DNA of 64,000 nucleotides, from the NCBI GenBank assembly GCA_017482345.1, contig JAFUNB010000006.1, positions 1 to 64,000 of the forward strand. Reading direction: 5' to 3'. Positions 16,486 through 25,055 of the stretch are shown here, piece after piece. Origin of the DNA: Oscillibacter sp. (lineage in GTDB: Bacteria; Bacillota; Clostridia; Oscillospirales; Oscillospiraceae). Made by a program: the position numbers and the translations under genes. The first letter of the stretch is position 1. Each line of letters begins with the position of its first letter. The notes under the pieces are model-generated. The model made no database searches and had not been told where the DNA came from. It worked only from the letters and a program-made list of their open reading frames with translations.

Positions 16486-17844
16486 ATGGCAAAGAAGGTA
16501 ATTATGCCCAAGCAGGGTCTGCAGATGACCGAAGGTACCATCATGCAGTGGCTCGTCGCCGAGGGCGGCACCGTGGAAAAGGGCCAGCCCCTGTTCGAAA
16601 TGGAGACCGATAAGCTGACCATCACCATGGACGCAGAAGCCTCCGGCACCCTGCTGAAGATCGTCCGCCCCGTGGGCGACACCGTGCCCATCACCGAGCT
16701 GATCGCCGTCATCGGCGAGCCCGGCGAAGATATTTCCGCCCTGCTGGGCGACGCGGCTCCCGCCGCTGCCGCTCCCGCAGAAAGCGCTCCCGCCGCTCCT
16801 GCCGAGGCTCCCGCTGCCGCTCCCGTGGCAGAGCGCGCCCCCGGCGAGCGCATCTTCATCTCCCCCCGCGCCCGCATGATCGCCGAGGAGAAGGGCATCG
16901 ACTACAGCAAGATCGTCGGCACCGGCAACGACGGCAGCATCATCGAGCGTGACATTCTGGCCTACGAGGCCAGCCAGCCCGCCGTCACCCCCCTGGCCGC
17001 CAATGTGGCCAAGGCCAACGGCATTGACCTGGCCGGCATCGCCGGTTCTGGTGCAAACGGCAAGATCACCACTGCCGACCTGCCCGTTTCCGCTCCCGCC
17101 GCCGCAGAGGCTCCCGCAGCCCCCGCTGCTGCCGAGACTCCCGCTCAGATGGGCCGCGGCACCCGCACCGAGCGTATGTCCGGTATGCGCCGCGCCATCT
17201 CCAACAACATGCTGGCCAGCAAGAACACCAACGCTCAGACCAACCACCGCATGAGCGTGGACATGACCGCCGCCATCGCCCTGCGCAGCCAGTATAAGGC
17301 TCTGGGCATCAAGGTGTCCTACAACGATATCATCGTCCGCGCTTGCGCCAAGGCTCTGCAGGATATGCCCATCATCAACGCCTCTGTGGACGGCAACAAC
17401 ATCGTCTACCATGATTATGTCAATGTCGGCACTGCCGTGTCCGTTCCCGGCGGCCTGATCGTTCCCGTCATCCGCGACGCCGACATCATCGGCCTCTCCG
17501 GCATCGCTGCCAAGTCCACCGAGCTGATTGAGAAGGCTCGCGACGGCAAGCTGACCGATTCCGACTACCACGGCGGCACCTTCACCGTGTCCTCCCTGGG
17601 CATGTTCGATCTGGACGACTTCGTGGCCATCATCAATCCTCCCGAGTCCGCCATTCTGGCTGTTGGCAAGATCGCCAAGACTCCCGTGGTCGTCACCAAC
17701 GAGGACGGCGAGGACGAGATCGCCATCAAGTCCATGTGCAACCTGTGCCTAAGCTATGACCACCGCATCATCGACGGCGCCGAGGCCGCCAAGTTCCTGC
17801 AGAAGCTGAAGAACTATCTGCAGAACCCCGTTCTCTTGATCTGA
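16486..17844 (+). CDS. Dihydrolipoamide acyltransferase E2 with two peripheral subunit-binding domains
   Basis: The 452-residue E2 core has an N-terminal lipoyl domain with K43 in ETDKLT, an Ala/Pro-rich linker (about 90-118), a subunit-binding domain (about 122-158, ISPRARMIAEEKGIDYSKI), and then a second, shorter one (about 167-200, TPLAANVAKANGIDL). A second linker leads to the catalytic domain (about 225-452) with YDHRIIDG around H426. It takes the acyl group from E1 to CoA. Tandem binding domains are less common than one. It starts 16 bases after E1 beta; extreme C-ending codon bias suggests high expression. Confidence 0.88.
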   Translation: MAKKVIMPKQGLQMTEGTIMQWLVAEGGTVEKGQPLFEMETDKLTITMDAEASGTLLKIVRPVGDTVPITELIAVIGEPGEDISALLGDAAPAAAAPAESAPAAPAEAPAAAPVAERAPGERIFISPRARMIAEEKGIDYSKIVGTGNDGSIIERDILAYEASQPAVTPLAANVAKANGIDLAGIAGSGANGKITTADLPVSAPAAAEAPAAPAAAETPAQMGRGTRTERMSGMRRAISNNMLASKNTNAQTNHRMSVDMTAAIALRSQYKALGIKVSYNDIIVRACAKALQDMPIINASVDGNNIVYHDYVNVGTAVSVPGGLIVPVIRDADIIGLSGIAAKSTELIEKARDGKLTDSDYHGGTFTVSSLGMFDLDDFVAIINPPESAILAVGKIAKTPVVVTNEDGEDEIAIKSMCNLCLSYDHRIIDGAEAAKFLQKLKNYLQNPVLLI

Positions 17845-17868
17845 TCCTTTTTCTTGTAAGAAAAAGGA
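17845..17868 (+). terminator. Short stem-loop between E2 and E3 genes
   Basis: TCCTTTTTCT (17845-17854) pairs with AGAAAAAGGA (17859-17868). The stem is AT-rich and lies right after the E2 stop codon. It may reduce E3 expression relative to E1-E2 rather than fully terminate. Confidence 0.45.
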
Positions 17869-17963
17869 CCAAAAAGAACTTTTATCTCGTTCTGATAACC
17901 GATTGTCGTTCCGCTCTGATTGCTCGGTAACGAACACTCGGCAAACAGTGTAAGGAGTATTTT

Positions 17964-19358
17964 ATGCAGAAATTTGATGCTGTTGTCGTGGGCGGCGGCC
18001 CCGGCGGCTATGAATGCGCCATCCGTCTGAGCCAGAACGGTCTGAAGACCGCTCTGGTGGAAAAGGCCGAGCTGGGCGGCACCTGCCTCAACCGCGGCTG
18101 TATCCCCACCAAGACTCTGCTCCATTCCGCAGACGTCTACTATGAAGCAACCCACAGCGAGTTCTGCGGCATTACCGCCGGCAACGTCGCTTTCGACTAT
18201 GCCAAGATCATCGAGCGGAAGAACGCCGTTTCCAAGCAGCTCTCCAACGGCATTGCCTTCCTGGAGAAGAACCACGGCGTCACCGTCTTCAAGGCCACCG
18301 CGCACCTGACCGACCGCCACACCGTCAGTCTGGACAACGGCGAGACCCTGCAGTGCGACCATCTGATCGTGGCCACCGGCTCTGAGCCTGCCCGTATCCC
18401 CATTCCCGGCGTGGATCTGCCCGGCGTGGTGGATTCCACCGGTCTGCTGAATATGACCACCTGCCCCGAGCACATCATCATCGTGGGCGGCGGCGTCATC
18501 GGCATTGAGTTTGCCACCTTCTACTATCGTCTGGGCGTGAAGGTCACCGTCGTGGAGATGCTGGACCGTGTCCTCGGCCCTCTGGACAAGGACATCACCG
18601 ACTTCGTGGAGAAGGAACTGAAGGCCAACGGCGTGGAGCTGGTGCTGGGCGTGAAGGTGGAGTCCATCGAGCCCGGTCTGAAGGTCAACTATGCCTCCGT
18701 CAAGGACGGAGCCCGCGGCACCGTGGAGGGCGACGTGGTCCTCATGGCCGGCGGCCGCGCTCCCAACACCCGCGGCATCGGTCTGGAGGAGATGGGCGTC
18801 CGCATGGACCGCAGAGGCTTCGTAGAGATCGACGGCCTGTGCCGCACCAACGTTCCCGGCGTGTACGCCATCGGCGATATCAACGGCAAGATGCAGCTGG
18901 CTCATGTGGCCTCCGCACAGGGCGTGCTGGTGGCCAACCACATTGCAGGTCTCCCTTGCCGCCAGCTGAACCTGAACCGCATCCCCTCCTGCGTGTACTG
19001 CAACCCCGAGACCGCCATGGTGGGTCTCACCGAGGAGCAGGCCCGCGCCACCGGTAAGGACATCGGCACCGGCGTGTTCAACCTGTCCGGCAACGGCAAG
19101 GCTCTGACCATGGGTGAGAATAAGGGTCTGGTGAAGTTCGTGTTCGACAAGACCACCGACGAGATCCTGGGCTTCCACGTCATCGGCCCCCGTGCCACCG
19201 ACCTGGCTGCAGAGGTCGCCGCCGTCATGGAGTGCGAGGGCACCATTTCCGAGATCGGCAGCACCGTCCATCCCCATCCCACCGTTTCCGAGGTGGTCAT
19301 GGAGGCAGCTCACGTCTGCCACGGCTGCTGCATCAACGCCCCCAAGGCCCGCAAGTAA
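17964..19358 (+). CDS. lpdA: Dihydrolipoamide dehydrogenase (E3)
   Basis: The 464-residue flavoprotein reoxidises the E2 lipoyl group with NAD. It shows the FAD motif VVGGGPGGYE (8-17), the redox pair C41/C46 in GGTCLNRGCIPTK, the NAD motif VGGGVIGIE, the AIGD FAD block and the C-terminal HPHPTVSE catalytic His-Glu. It is the only E3 in the window, so modules 2 and 3 may depend on it or on enzymes elsewhere. A gap of 119 bases with a stem-loop separates it from E2. Confidence 0.94.
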   Translation: MQKFDAVVVGGGPGGYECAIRLSQNGLKTALVEKAELGGTCLNRGCIPTKTLLHSADVYYEATHSEFCGITAGNVAFDYAKIIERKNAVSKQLSNGIAFLEKNHGVTVFKATAHLTDRHTVSLDNGETLQCDHLIVATGSEPARIPIPGVDLPGVVDSTGLLNMTTCPEHIIIVGGGVIGIEFATFYYRLGVKVTVVEMLDRVLGPLDKDITDFVEKELKANGVELVLGVKVESIEPGLKVNYASVKDGARGTVEGDVVLMAGGRAPNTRGIGLEEMGVRMDRRGFVEIDGLCRTNVPGVYAIGDINGKMQLAHVASAQGVLVANHIAGLPCRQLNLNRIPSCVYCNPETAMVGLTEEQARATGKDIGTGVFNLSGNGKALTMGENKGLVKFVFDKTTDEILGFHVIGPRATDLAAEVAAVMECEGTISEIGSTVHPHPTVSEVVMEAAHVCHGCCINAPKARK

Positions 19359-19421
19359 TATTCTCTGTGCCCCGGCGCTCCGCCGGGGCACGTTTCAAAA
19401 TCACCGAAAAGGAGGCGCGCT

Positions 19422-20099
19422 ATGGCAAACCCTAAACGCATTTTGTGCTACGGCGATTCCAACACCTGGGGTTACAAGCCCGTCGCCGCTGTCCGCTATG
19501 ACGAGAACACCCGCTGGCCCTGCCGCCTGCAGAAGACGCTGGGCGAGGAATACCGGGTCGTCGAGGCCGGTCTGAGCGGCCGCACCACGGTGTTCGAGGA
19601 CCCCTTTGACAGCTTCCGGAACGGCGCCGCCAGTCTGGGCTACACCCTGCTGGAGGCTGACCCCATCGATCTCGTGATCCTGTCACTGGGCACCAACGAT
19701 CTGAAGTTTGCCACAGCCGCTGCATCCGCCCGGGGCATCGCCTCCCTGATCTCTCAGATCCGGGAGATCACCACCCGGATCCCCAGCGACCGCGTCATCT
19801 CCGCCGCTGTGGAAAAATACACCCCGAAAGCACCGAAGATTCTGGTCGTCTCCCCCATCCTCGTCCACCCGGAGATCGAGCGCATCAATCCCCGCACCAC
19901 CTTTGTGGGCGGACACGAGAAGTCTCGGCAGTTTGCGGCTGCCTTCCGGCAGATCGCAGAGGCCTCCGGCGCGTACTTTTTGGACGCGGCCAAGGTGGCC
20001 GCTCCCAGCGACGACGACGGCGTCCACATGACGGAGGAGGGCCATGCGGCGCTGGCCGCAGCGGTGGCCGCAGCCGTGCGGGAGATCTTCAAAAGCTGA
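19422..20099 (+). CDS. SGNH/GDSL-family hydrolase (arylesterase-like)
   Basis: The 225-residue protein has the SGNH blocks: GDSN (11-14, nucleophile Ser), GLSGRTT, GTND (about 90-93) and DDGVHMTEEGH with the catalytic Asp-His. No signal peptide is seen, so it is probably cytoplasmic. Family members hydrolyse short acyl esters. It lies 63 bases after lpdA in the same direction with AAAGGAG, so it may be the last gene of the dehydrogenase operon and remove acyl or acetyl esters from the substrate. Confidence 0.8.
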   Translation: MANPKRILCYGDSNTWGYKPVAAVRYDENTRWPCRLQKTLGEEYRVVEAGLSGRTTVFEDPFDSFRNGAASLGYTLLEADPIDLVILSLGTNDLKFATAAASARGIASLISQIREITTRIPSDRVISAAVEKYTPKAPKILVVSPILVHPEIERINPRTTFVGGHEKSRQFAAAFRQIAEASGAYFLDAAKVAAPSDDDGVHMTEEGHAALAAAVAAAVREIFKS

Positions 20100-20150
20100 T
20101 CGTTTTTGTACACAGGAACAGTCGTTCTTTTCTATCTATCCTCTGCAAAG

Positions 20151-20185
20151 CTCCCCGGGTCCACGGAACGGCCCGGGGAGTTTTG
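20151..20185 (+). terminator. Terminator after the SGNH hydrolase
   Basis: CTCCCCGGG (20151-20159) pairs with CCCGGGGAG (20172-20180), followed by TTTTG. Confidence 0.8.
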
Positions 20186-20200
20186 CGTTCGGACGCAAAA

Positions 20201-20232
20201 AAGCGGCCGCGTGTTTCCACGCGGCCGCTTTG
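20201..20232 (-). terminator. Terminator of the gldA-like gene
   Basis: AAGCGGCCGCGTG (20201-20213) pairs with CACGCGGCCGCTT (20218-20230) around TTTC, with T residues on the minus-strand 3' side. It lies 12 bases after the convergent gldA-like stop codon. Confidence 0.8.
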
Positions 20233-20243
20233 CTGATATGGAC

Positions 20244-21362
20244 TTACAGGTGCTCTGCTGCGTAGGCATCCAGATACAGGATGGCGTTGAGCAGTGTGGA
20301 GCGGGAGACATGTACCGGCAGGTTGGAGACGCTCCAGCGCTTGCCGTGGACATCGTCCACCAGCGCGTTGATGCTCTCCATGCGGTTCTCCTCCGTCAGG
20401 CCCAGCTGATAGGTGGACACAGGCACGCCCACATCCTTGCAGAAGTCAAAGACCTTCTCAAACAGCTCCAGATCGTTTTCCACGATCAGCTGCACCAGTG
20501 CGCAGTAGCCGACGCCGGTGCCGTGGAGGACCTTAATGGGCAGGCACTCGAAGCCGGCGTCCAGACCGTGAGCCATGGAGACGCTGGTATTTTCAAAGCC
20601 GAGGCCGGACAGCAGCGCCGTGGCCTCCACCACGTCCTCATAGGCGGGGGTACGGAGATGGTTTTTGGCGGCCAGCATGGCGGCGCGGCCCTTTTCCATC
20701 AGCACGTCGAAGCACAGCTTGGCGACGTTCATGCCCAGCAGCGTGGGGCGGTAGCCACCGCCGCCCACATAGTTGATGTTATTGTTGGCAAAGGAGGCGC
20801 GGGCCTCGATGTAGGTGGCCAGAGCGTCGCCGATGCCGGAGATCAGCATATGGGGCGGGGCCTGAATGGTGATATCCGTATCCACCACCACATAGTCGGG
20901 GTTCTTATAGTGGTTCACCGGGCGGTTCTGCTCGCCGGGGTTGTTGATGATGGTGCTGGCGGAGGTGGGGGCGTCGGTGGTGAGAGCGGTGGGCACCATG
21001 ATGAAGGCCTTGCGGAAGTGAGCGCCCACGGCCTTGGTGATGTCGCAGGCCTGTCCGCCGCCGATGCCAATGAAGGCATCGGGGATCTCCGGCAGCGTCT
21101 TGCAGTATGCCAGCAGCTCCTCCAGCTTGGCATCGCAGCAGGCGCCGGAAAACTCCACGGTATACACGGTCATACCGGCCTCGGCGAACATTTGCGGGAC
21201 CTCAACGCTGTACTGCTTGTAGAAGAATGTATCGATGATGGCCAGGGCGGAGGTACCGTAATAGCTCACGACCTTGGGGAGCTTTTTGATCTCGCCGGGG
21301 CCCTGTACGTATCTGGACGGAGATTGGAATCCCCGCGCGTCTTTTGCTTTTTCAGCGGGCAT
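20244..21362 (-). CDS. Glycerol dehydrogenase-like iron/zinc alcohol dehydrogenase
   Basis: The 372-residue group III alcohol dehydrogenase has the NAD site GIGGGQACDITKA, PTALTTDAPTS, and metal ligands in GIGDALATYIEA (Asp), SMAHGLDAGF (His) and VLHGTGVGY (His). Glycerol dehydrogenases oxidise glycerol or vicinal diols such as 1,2-propanediol and 2,3-butanediol to hydroxyketones. An AGGAGG site lies 8 bases before the ATG at 21362. It is monocistronic and next to the module 1 operon. A hydroxyketone product would suit the AcoA-type E1, but this link is inference. Confidence 0.85.
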   Translation of the reverse strand: MPAEKAKDARGFQSPSRYVQGPGEIKKLPKVVSYYGTSALAIIDTFFYKQYSVEVPQMFAEAGMTVYTVEFSGACCDAKLEELLAYCKTLPEIPDAFIGIGGGQACDITKAVGAHFRKAFIMVPTALTTDAPTSASTIINNPGEQNRPVNHYKNPDYVVVDTDITIQAPPHMLISGIGDALATYIEARASFANNNINYVGGGGYRPTLLGMNVAKLCFDVLMEKGRAAMLAAKNHLRTPAYEDVVEATALLSGLGFENTSVSMAHGLDAGFECLPIKVLHGTGVGYCALVQLIVENDLELFEKVFDFCKDVGVPVSTYQLGLTEENRMESINALVDDVHGKRWSVSNLPVHVSRSTLLNAILYLDAYAAEHL

Positions 21363-21458
21363 ATGAAAGACCTCCTAATGATTCGTTCATCCGTGCCGAA
21401 GCAGGTTTCTACTCCTCAATATAGCACGTTTTTCCGAAAAGAACATACGCAAAATGAA

Positions 21459-21502
21459 GCTCCCGTCTATTATATAAAGAAATTACAATAACAGACGGGA
21501 GC
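21459..21502. promoter_or_regulatory. Inverted repeat flanking a TATAAT box
   Basis: GCTCCCGTCT (21459-21468) and AGACGGGAGC (21493-21502) form a perfect 10-bp dyad around 24 AT-rich bases. On the minus strand, toward gldA, the spacer ends in TATAAT beside the second half-site. It looks like an operator overlapping a promoter; a weak terminator for the liv operon is the alternative. Confidence 0.45.
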
Positions 21503-21526
21503 AATCGGTTTCTTATGGTATGGCGG

Positions 21527-22249
21527 TTATTCCATGCCCATGTAGCTCTTCTGGATCAGTTCGTTTTCTGCCAGAGCCTGAGCGGTGTCGGACAGGATGA
21601 TCTCGCCGGTCTCGATGACGTAGCCGCGGTGGGCGATGTCCAGTGCCACGTTGCAGTTCTGCTCCACCAGCAGGAGGGGCAGGCCGTCCTGGTTGATCTG
21701 GTGCAGGGCACGGAAGATGTCCTCCACGATGATGGGAGCGATACCCAGAGAGGGCTCATCCAGCATCAGCAGCTTGGGGGCCTGCATGAGGGCGCGGCCC
21801 ACGGCCAGCATCTGCTGCTCGCCGCCGGAAAGGGTGCCGCCCTGCTGCTTCTCGCGCTCTTTCAGGCGGGGGAACAGGTGGAACACATACTCCAGATCCT
21901 TTGCGATGCCGGCGTTATCGCCCTTACGGAGATAAGCGCCCATCATCAGGTTCTCCATGACCGTCAGCTGGGAGAAGATGTGGCGGCCCTCCAGAGAGTG
22001 GGCAATGCCCAGTGCTGCGATCTTATGAGGCGCCTTGCCGTTGATCTTCTCACCCATAAAGCGGATCTCGCCCTGGGTGATGCCGTTGATCAGACCGGAA
22101 ATGGCGGTCAGAGTGGTGGTCTTGCCGGCACCGTTACCGCCCAGCAGGGTAACCACTTCACCCTCGCCCACGTTCAGGGAGATGCCCCGCAGAGCCACGA
22201 TCTCGCCATACTGGAAATGTAGGTTTTCAATTTCAAGGATGTTGGACAT
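21527..22249 (-). CDS. livF: Branched-chain amino acid-type ABC transporter ATPase LivF
   Basis: The 240-residue nucleotide-binding subunit has Walker A GGNGAGKTT, signature LSGGEQQ, Walker B LLMLDEPS and the LivF-type end LVEQN. It is the last gene of a livJ-H-M-G-F operon; its ATG is 1 base after the livG stop. It hydrolyses ATP with LivG to power import of a hydrophobic amino acid or related small acid or amide. Confidence 0.9.
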   Translation of the reverse strand: MSNILEIENLHFQYGEIVALRGISLNVGEGEVVTLLGGNGAGKTTTLTAISGLINGITQGEIRFMGEKINGKAPHKIAALGIAHSLEGRHIFSQLTVMENLMMGAYLRKGDNAGIAKDLEYVFHLFPRLKEREKQQGGTLSGGEQQMLAVGRALMQAPKLLMLDEPSLGIAPIIVEDIFRALHQINQDGLPLLLVEQNCNVALDIAHRGYVIETGEIILSDTAQALAENELIQKSYMGME

Positions 22250-22250
22250 A

Positions 22251-23006
22251 TTACTTACCTCCTCCCAGATATGCGGCGATGACTTCGGGGTTGGCCTGGA
22301 TCTCCGCGGGGGTACCCTCGGCGATCTTGATGCCGTGGTTCAGCACGCAGATGTTGTCGCACACGCGCATGACCAGCTTCATGTTATGCTCCACCAGGAA
22401 CACGGTGTAGCCCTTGTCCCGGATCTTCAGAATGGTCTGCGTCAGCTCGTCCTTCTCACTGAGGTTCATACCGGCGGCAGGCTCATCCAACAGCAGCAGC
22501 TGGGGATTACTGGCCATGGCACGGGCAATCTCCAGACGGCGCTGGGCACCATAGGGCAGGCTGCTGGCCTTCAGGTGGGACAGGTGGTCGATCTCCATGA
22601 ACTTGAGGATCTCGTGGCACTTCTCAATGCTCTCCTCTTCCTCGAGGCGCTTTTTCTTGGTGCTGAAGATGGCGTCTGCCAGATTAGCCTTGGTCTGACC
22701 GTGGCAGCCGACCATGACGTTTTCCAGAACGGTCATCTTCTTGAACAGGTTGATGTTCTGATAGGTACGAGCGATGCCCTTGCCGTTGATGACGTTAGAG
22801 GGCAGGCCCTGGATCTCCTCACCGTTGAAGATGACCTTGCCATCGGTGGGAGCATAGAAGCCGCTGACGATGTTGAACAGGGTGGTCTTGCCGGCGCCGT
22901 TGGGTCCGATCAGGCCAAAGATCTGGCCCTTCTGAATCTCGGTACAGACGTCGTTGTTGGCCACCAGGCCGCCGAATTTAATGGTGATATGATCGATCTT
23001 AAGCAT
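22251..23006 (-). CDS. livG: Branched-chain amino acid-type ABC transporter ATPase LivG
   Basis: The 251-residue ATPase has Walker A GPNGAGKTT, Q-loop RTYQNINLF, Walker B LLLLDEPAAGM and the LivG-typical EHNMKLVMRVCD. The signature region reads SLPYGAQRRLEIARA, the usual LivG deviation from LSGGQ. It overlaps the livM 3' end by 8 bases, so translation is coupled. Confidence 0.9.
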   Translation of the reverse strand: MLKIDHITIKFGGLVANNDVCTEIQKGQIFGLIGPNGAGKTTLFNIVSGFYAPTDGKVIFNGEEIQGLPSNVINGKGIARTYQNINLFKKMTVLENVMVGCHGQTKANLADAIFSTKKKRLEEEESIEKCHEILKFMEIDHLSHLKASSLPYGAQRRLEIARAMASNPQLLLLDEPAAGMNLSEKDELTQTILKIRDKGYTVFLVEHNMKLVMRVCDNICVLNHGIKIAEGTPAEIQANPEVIAAYLGGGK

Positions 23007-23991
23007 TCTTCGCCACCTCCTGTTCCTCTGCTTTCTTGTTGGACTTCTTCTTCATGGCGGCCTGCATGTTGTAGTACACACCCACAGCGCCGTTGGGGAA
23101 GAAGAACAGGATGATCAGGATAAACACGGCATAGATCAGGCCCTGATACAGTGCCAGGCTCTGGAAGACCTCCTTCACCAGCAGCAGCACGGCGGAGCCG
23201 ATGACGGGGCCGGCGACGGTGGTGATGCCGCCGAAGAGCAGCATGGTCATGAACAGCGTGGACTGGGTGCCGTTGAAGGTCTCGGGGCTGATGAAGCCGC
23301 GGAGATAGGCGTACAGGCCGCCGGCCATGCCGGTCAGGAAAGCACTAATGGCGAAGGCCATGATCTTATAGCGGCGGACATCGATGCCCAGGCCGCGGGC
23401 GGCCACGGGGTTCTCGCGGATGGCGATGAAAGCGCGGCCGGTGCGGGAGTTGATGATGCGGTACTTGACCAGCATGCAGACAGCCACCAGGATCCAGATA
23501 AAGATGGCGCACTTCAGGTTGGAATTCAGCACCAGGCCGAACACGTTCAGATAGGGGATCTCGCCGATACCCAGAGAGCCGCCGGTGACGGGGGTCCAGG
23601 TGTTGACGATCAGATACACCATCTGGCCGAAGGCGATCATCAGCAGGGACAGGAAGTGCTTGACCAGCTTGGAGGCAGGGATGGCCACCAGGAAGCCGGC
23701 CAGCATGGTGACGATGGCGCCAAGGACCAGCGCAACGAGAGAGGGAACGCCAAGCCGCATACGCAGCAGCGTGGTCACGTAAGCGCCGATGGCGAACAGG
23801 CCGGCGTGGCCCAGAGAGATCTGGCCGGTGTAGCCGAACAGGATATCCAGAGAGTCAGCCACGATGGCGTAAATACCGATGAGGCCGATGATCAGTGCGT
23901 AATAGGTTTTCTGAGCAAGCACCAGCGCAATAACAACCAGAACGGCAACGGCGATGATTGCTTTCAGATTTTTCTGCACAAATGTCTTCAT
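22999..23991 (-). CDS. livM: Branched-chain amino acid-type ABC transporter permease LivM
   Basis: The start is set at 23991 (MKTFVQKN), with GGAGA 11 bases upstream; the open frame beyond it lacks a site. The 330-residue permease has about ten hydrophobic segments, the LivM pattern GYTGQISLGHAGLFAIGAY (about 53-71) and the cytoplasmic RTGRAFIAIRENPVAARGLGI loop that contacts the ATPase. Confidence 0.9.
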   Translation of the reverse strand: MKTFVQKNLKAIIAVAVLVVIALVLAQKTYYALIIGLIGIYAIVADSLDILFGYTGQISLGHAGLFAIGAYVTTLLRMRLGVPSLVALVLGAIVTMLAGFLVAIPASKLVKHFLSLLMIAFGQMVYLIVNTWTPVTGGSLGIGEIPYLNVFGLVLNSNLKCAIFIWILVAVCMLVKYRIINSRTGRAFIAIRENPVAARGLGIDVRRYKIMAFAISAFLTGMAGGLYAYLRGFISPETFNGTQSTLFMTMLLFGGITTVAGPVIGSAVLLLVKEVFQSLALYQGLIYAVFILIILFFFPNGAVGVYYNMQAAMKKKSNKKAEEQEVAKNA

Positions 23992-24010
23992 TGTAGCAAT
24001 CTCCTTTCCG

Positions 24011-24895
24011 TTACTCGATGACCTTTTCCTTGAAGATGCCGTTGGGGGCAACAGACAGGATCACGATCAGGATGACGAACGTAATAACGTCCTTGTAGGC
24101 GGTGCTGACGTAAGCGGCGGTGAAGGTCTCCACGAAGCCGTAGAACAGGCCGCCGATCACTGCGCCGTAGATGTTGCCGTAGCCGCCGGTAACAGCGCCG
24201 GCGAAGGCCTTCTGTGCGATCATGGCGCCCAGCGCGGAATACACGCCGTAGACGGGGCCCAGAGCCATACCCAGGACGCCGGCCAGAGCTGCGGACAGGC
24301 CCCAGGTGATGCCCTTGGTCAGGCCCACGTCGATACCCACGGAGCTGGCAGCCGTCTGGTCCAGAGCGGAGGCGCGCATGGCCGTGCCAAAGCGGGTCTT
24401 GTTCAGGAAGAAGTGCAGTGCAACGGCGCTGACCGTGGCGATGGCCAGAACCAGCAGGTTTTCGGGAGCCACCTTGATGCTCAGGAAGGGTACGCTTGCC
24501 TTGGAGAAGATGGCGGGGAACTGCAGGGTAAAGGGAGCCCAGATCAGCTGCACGCCGTTCTGGAACAGCATGGACAGACCGGCGGTACAGAGGATGATGT
24601 AGGAGAAGGATGCGCCCTTATTTAAGAGAACCGTGATGAGGTAGCGCTGGGTCACATAGCCCACGATAAACATCACGACAAATGTCAAAATAAAGCTCAG
24701 ATAGATGTTCAGACCGAGTGTTTTGTAGAACGTAAGGCCAACGAACGCACCCAGCATCAGGAAGTCGCCCATGGCCAGGTTCATCAGGCCGGTAGCTTTG
24801 TAAATCAAACTGTAGCCCATGCCGAGAACGGCGTAGACCGAGCCGATCATCAGCGCGCCGATGACCAGACGCAGAATCACGGGAAATGTAAACAT
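24011..24895 (-). CDS. livH: Branched-chain amino acid-type ABC transporter permease LivH
   Basis: The 294-residue permease opens with GALMIGSVYAVLGMGYSLIYKATGLMNLAMGDFLML-like hydrophobic repeats typical of LivH. It carries the coupling loop TRFGTAMRASALDQTAASSVGI. It lies 19 bases upstream of livM, forming the membrane channel with it. Confidence 0.9.
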   Translation of the reverse strand: MFTFPVILRLVIGALMIGSVYAVLGMGYSLIYKATGLMNLAMGDFLMLGAFVGLTFYKTLGLNIYLSFILTFVVMFIVGYVTQRYLITVLLNKGASFSYIILCTAGLSMLFQNGVQLIWAPFTLQFPAIFSKASVPFLSIKVAPENLLVLAIATVSAVALHFFLNKTRFGTAMRASALDQTAASSVGIDVGLTKGITWGLSAALAGVLGMALGPVYGVYSALGAMIAQKAFAGAVTGGYGNIYGAVIGGLFYGFVETFTAAYVSTAYKDVITFVILIVILSVAPNGIFKEKVIE

Positions 24896-24962
24896 AGATA
24901 ACCTCCATTTCAGTCAAAGCCAGACAAAACGAATGAGAACCCAACGATGCCTGGCTTTACTG

Positions 24963-24997
24963 ATTGTCCCGCCAAAATCAAATTTTGGCGGGACAAT
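24963..24997 (-). terminator. Strong stem-loop between livJ and livHMGF
   Basis: ATTGTCCCGCCAAAAT (24963-24978) pairs perfectly with ATTTTGGCGGGACAAT (24982-24997) across a 3-base loop, in the 160-base gap after livJ. It probably terminates most transcripts or protects the livJ message, giving more binding protein than permease. Confidence 0.7.
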
Positions 24998-25055
24998 TCG
25001 TAACCAGTCTAGGTTTTCAATACCAGTTCAGGATTTCAGCGATTTGGTATCAGGA

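Noticed and set aside
15366..19391. Several 400-500-codon antisense frames opposite the E1-E2-E3 operon
   Set aside because: All are mirror frames of the conserved dehydrogenase genes, low in complexity (Gly, Ala, His, Val) and without family motifs.
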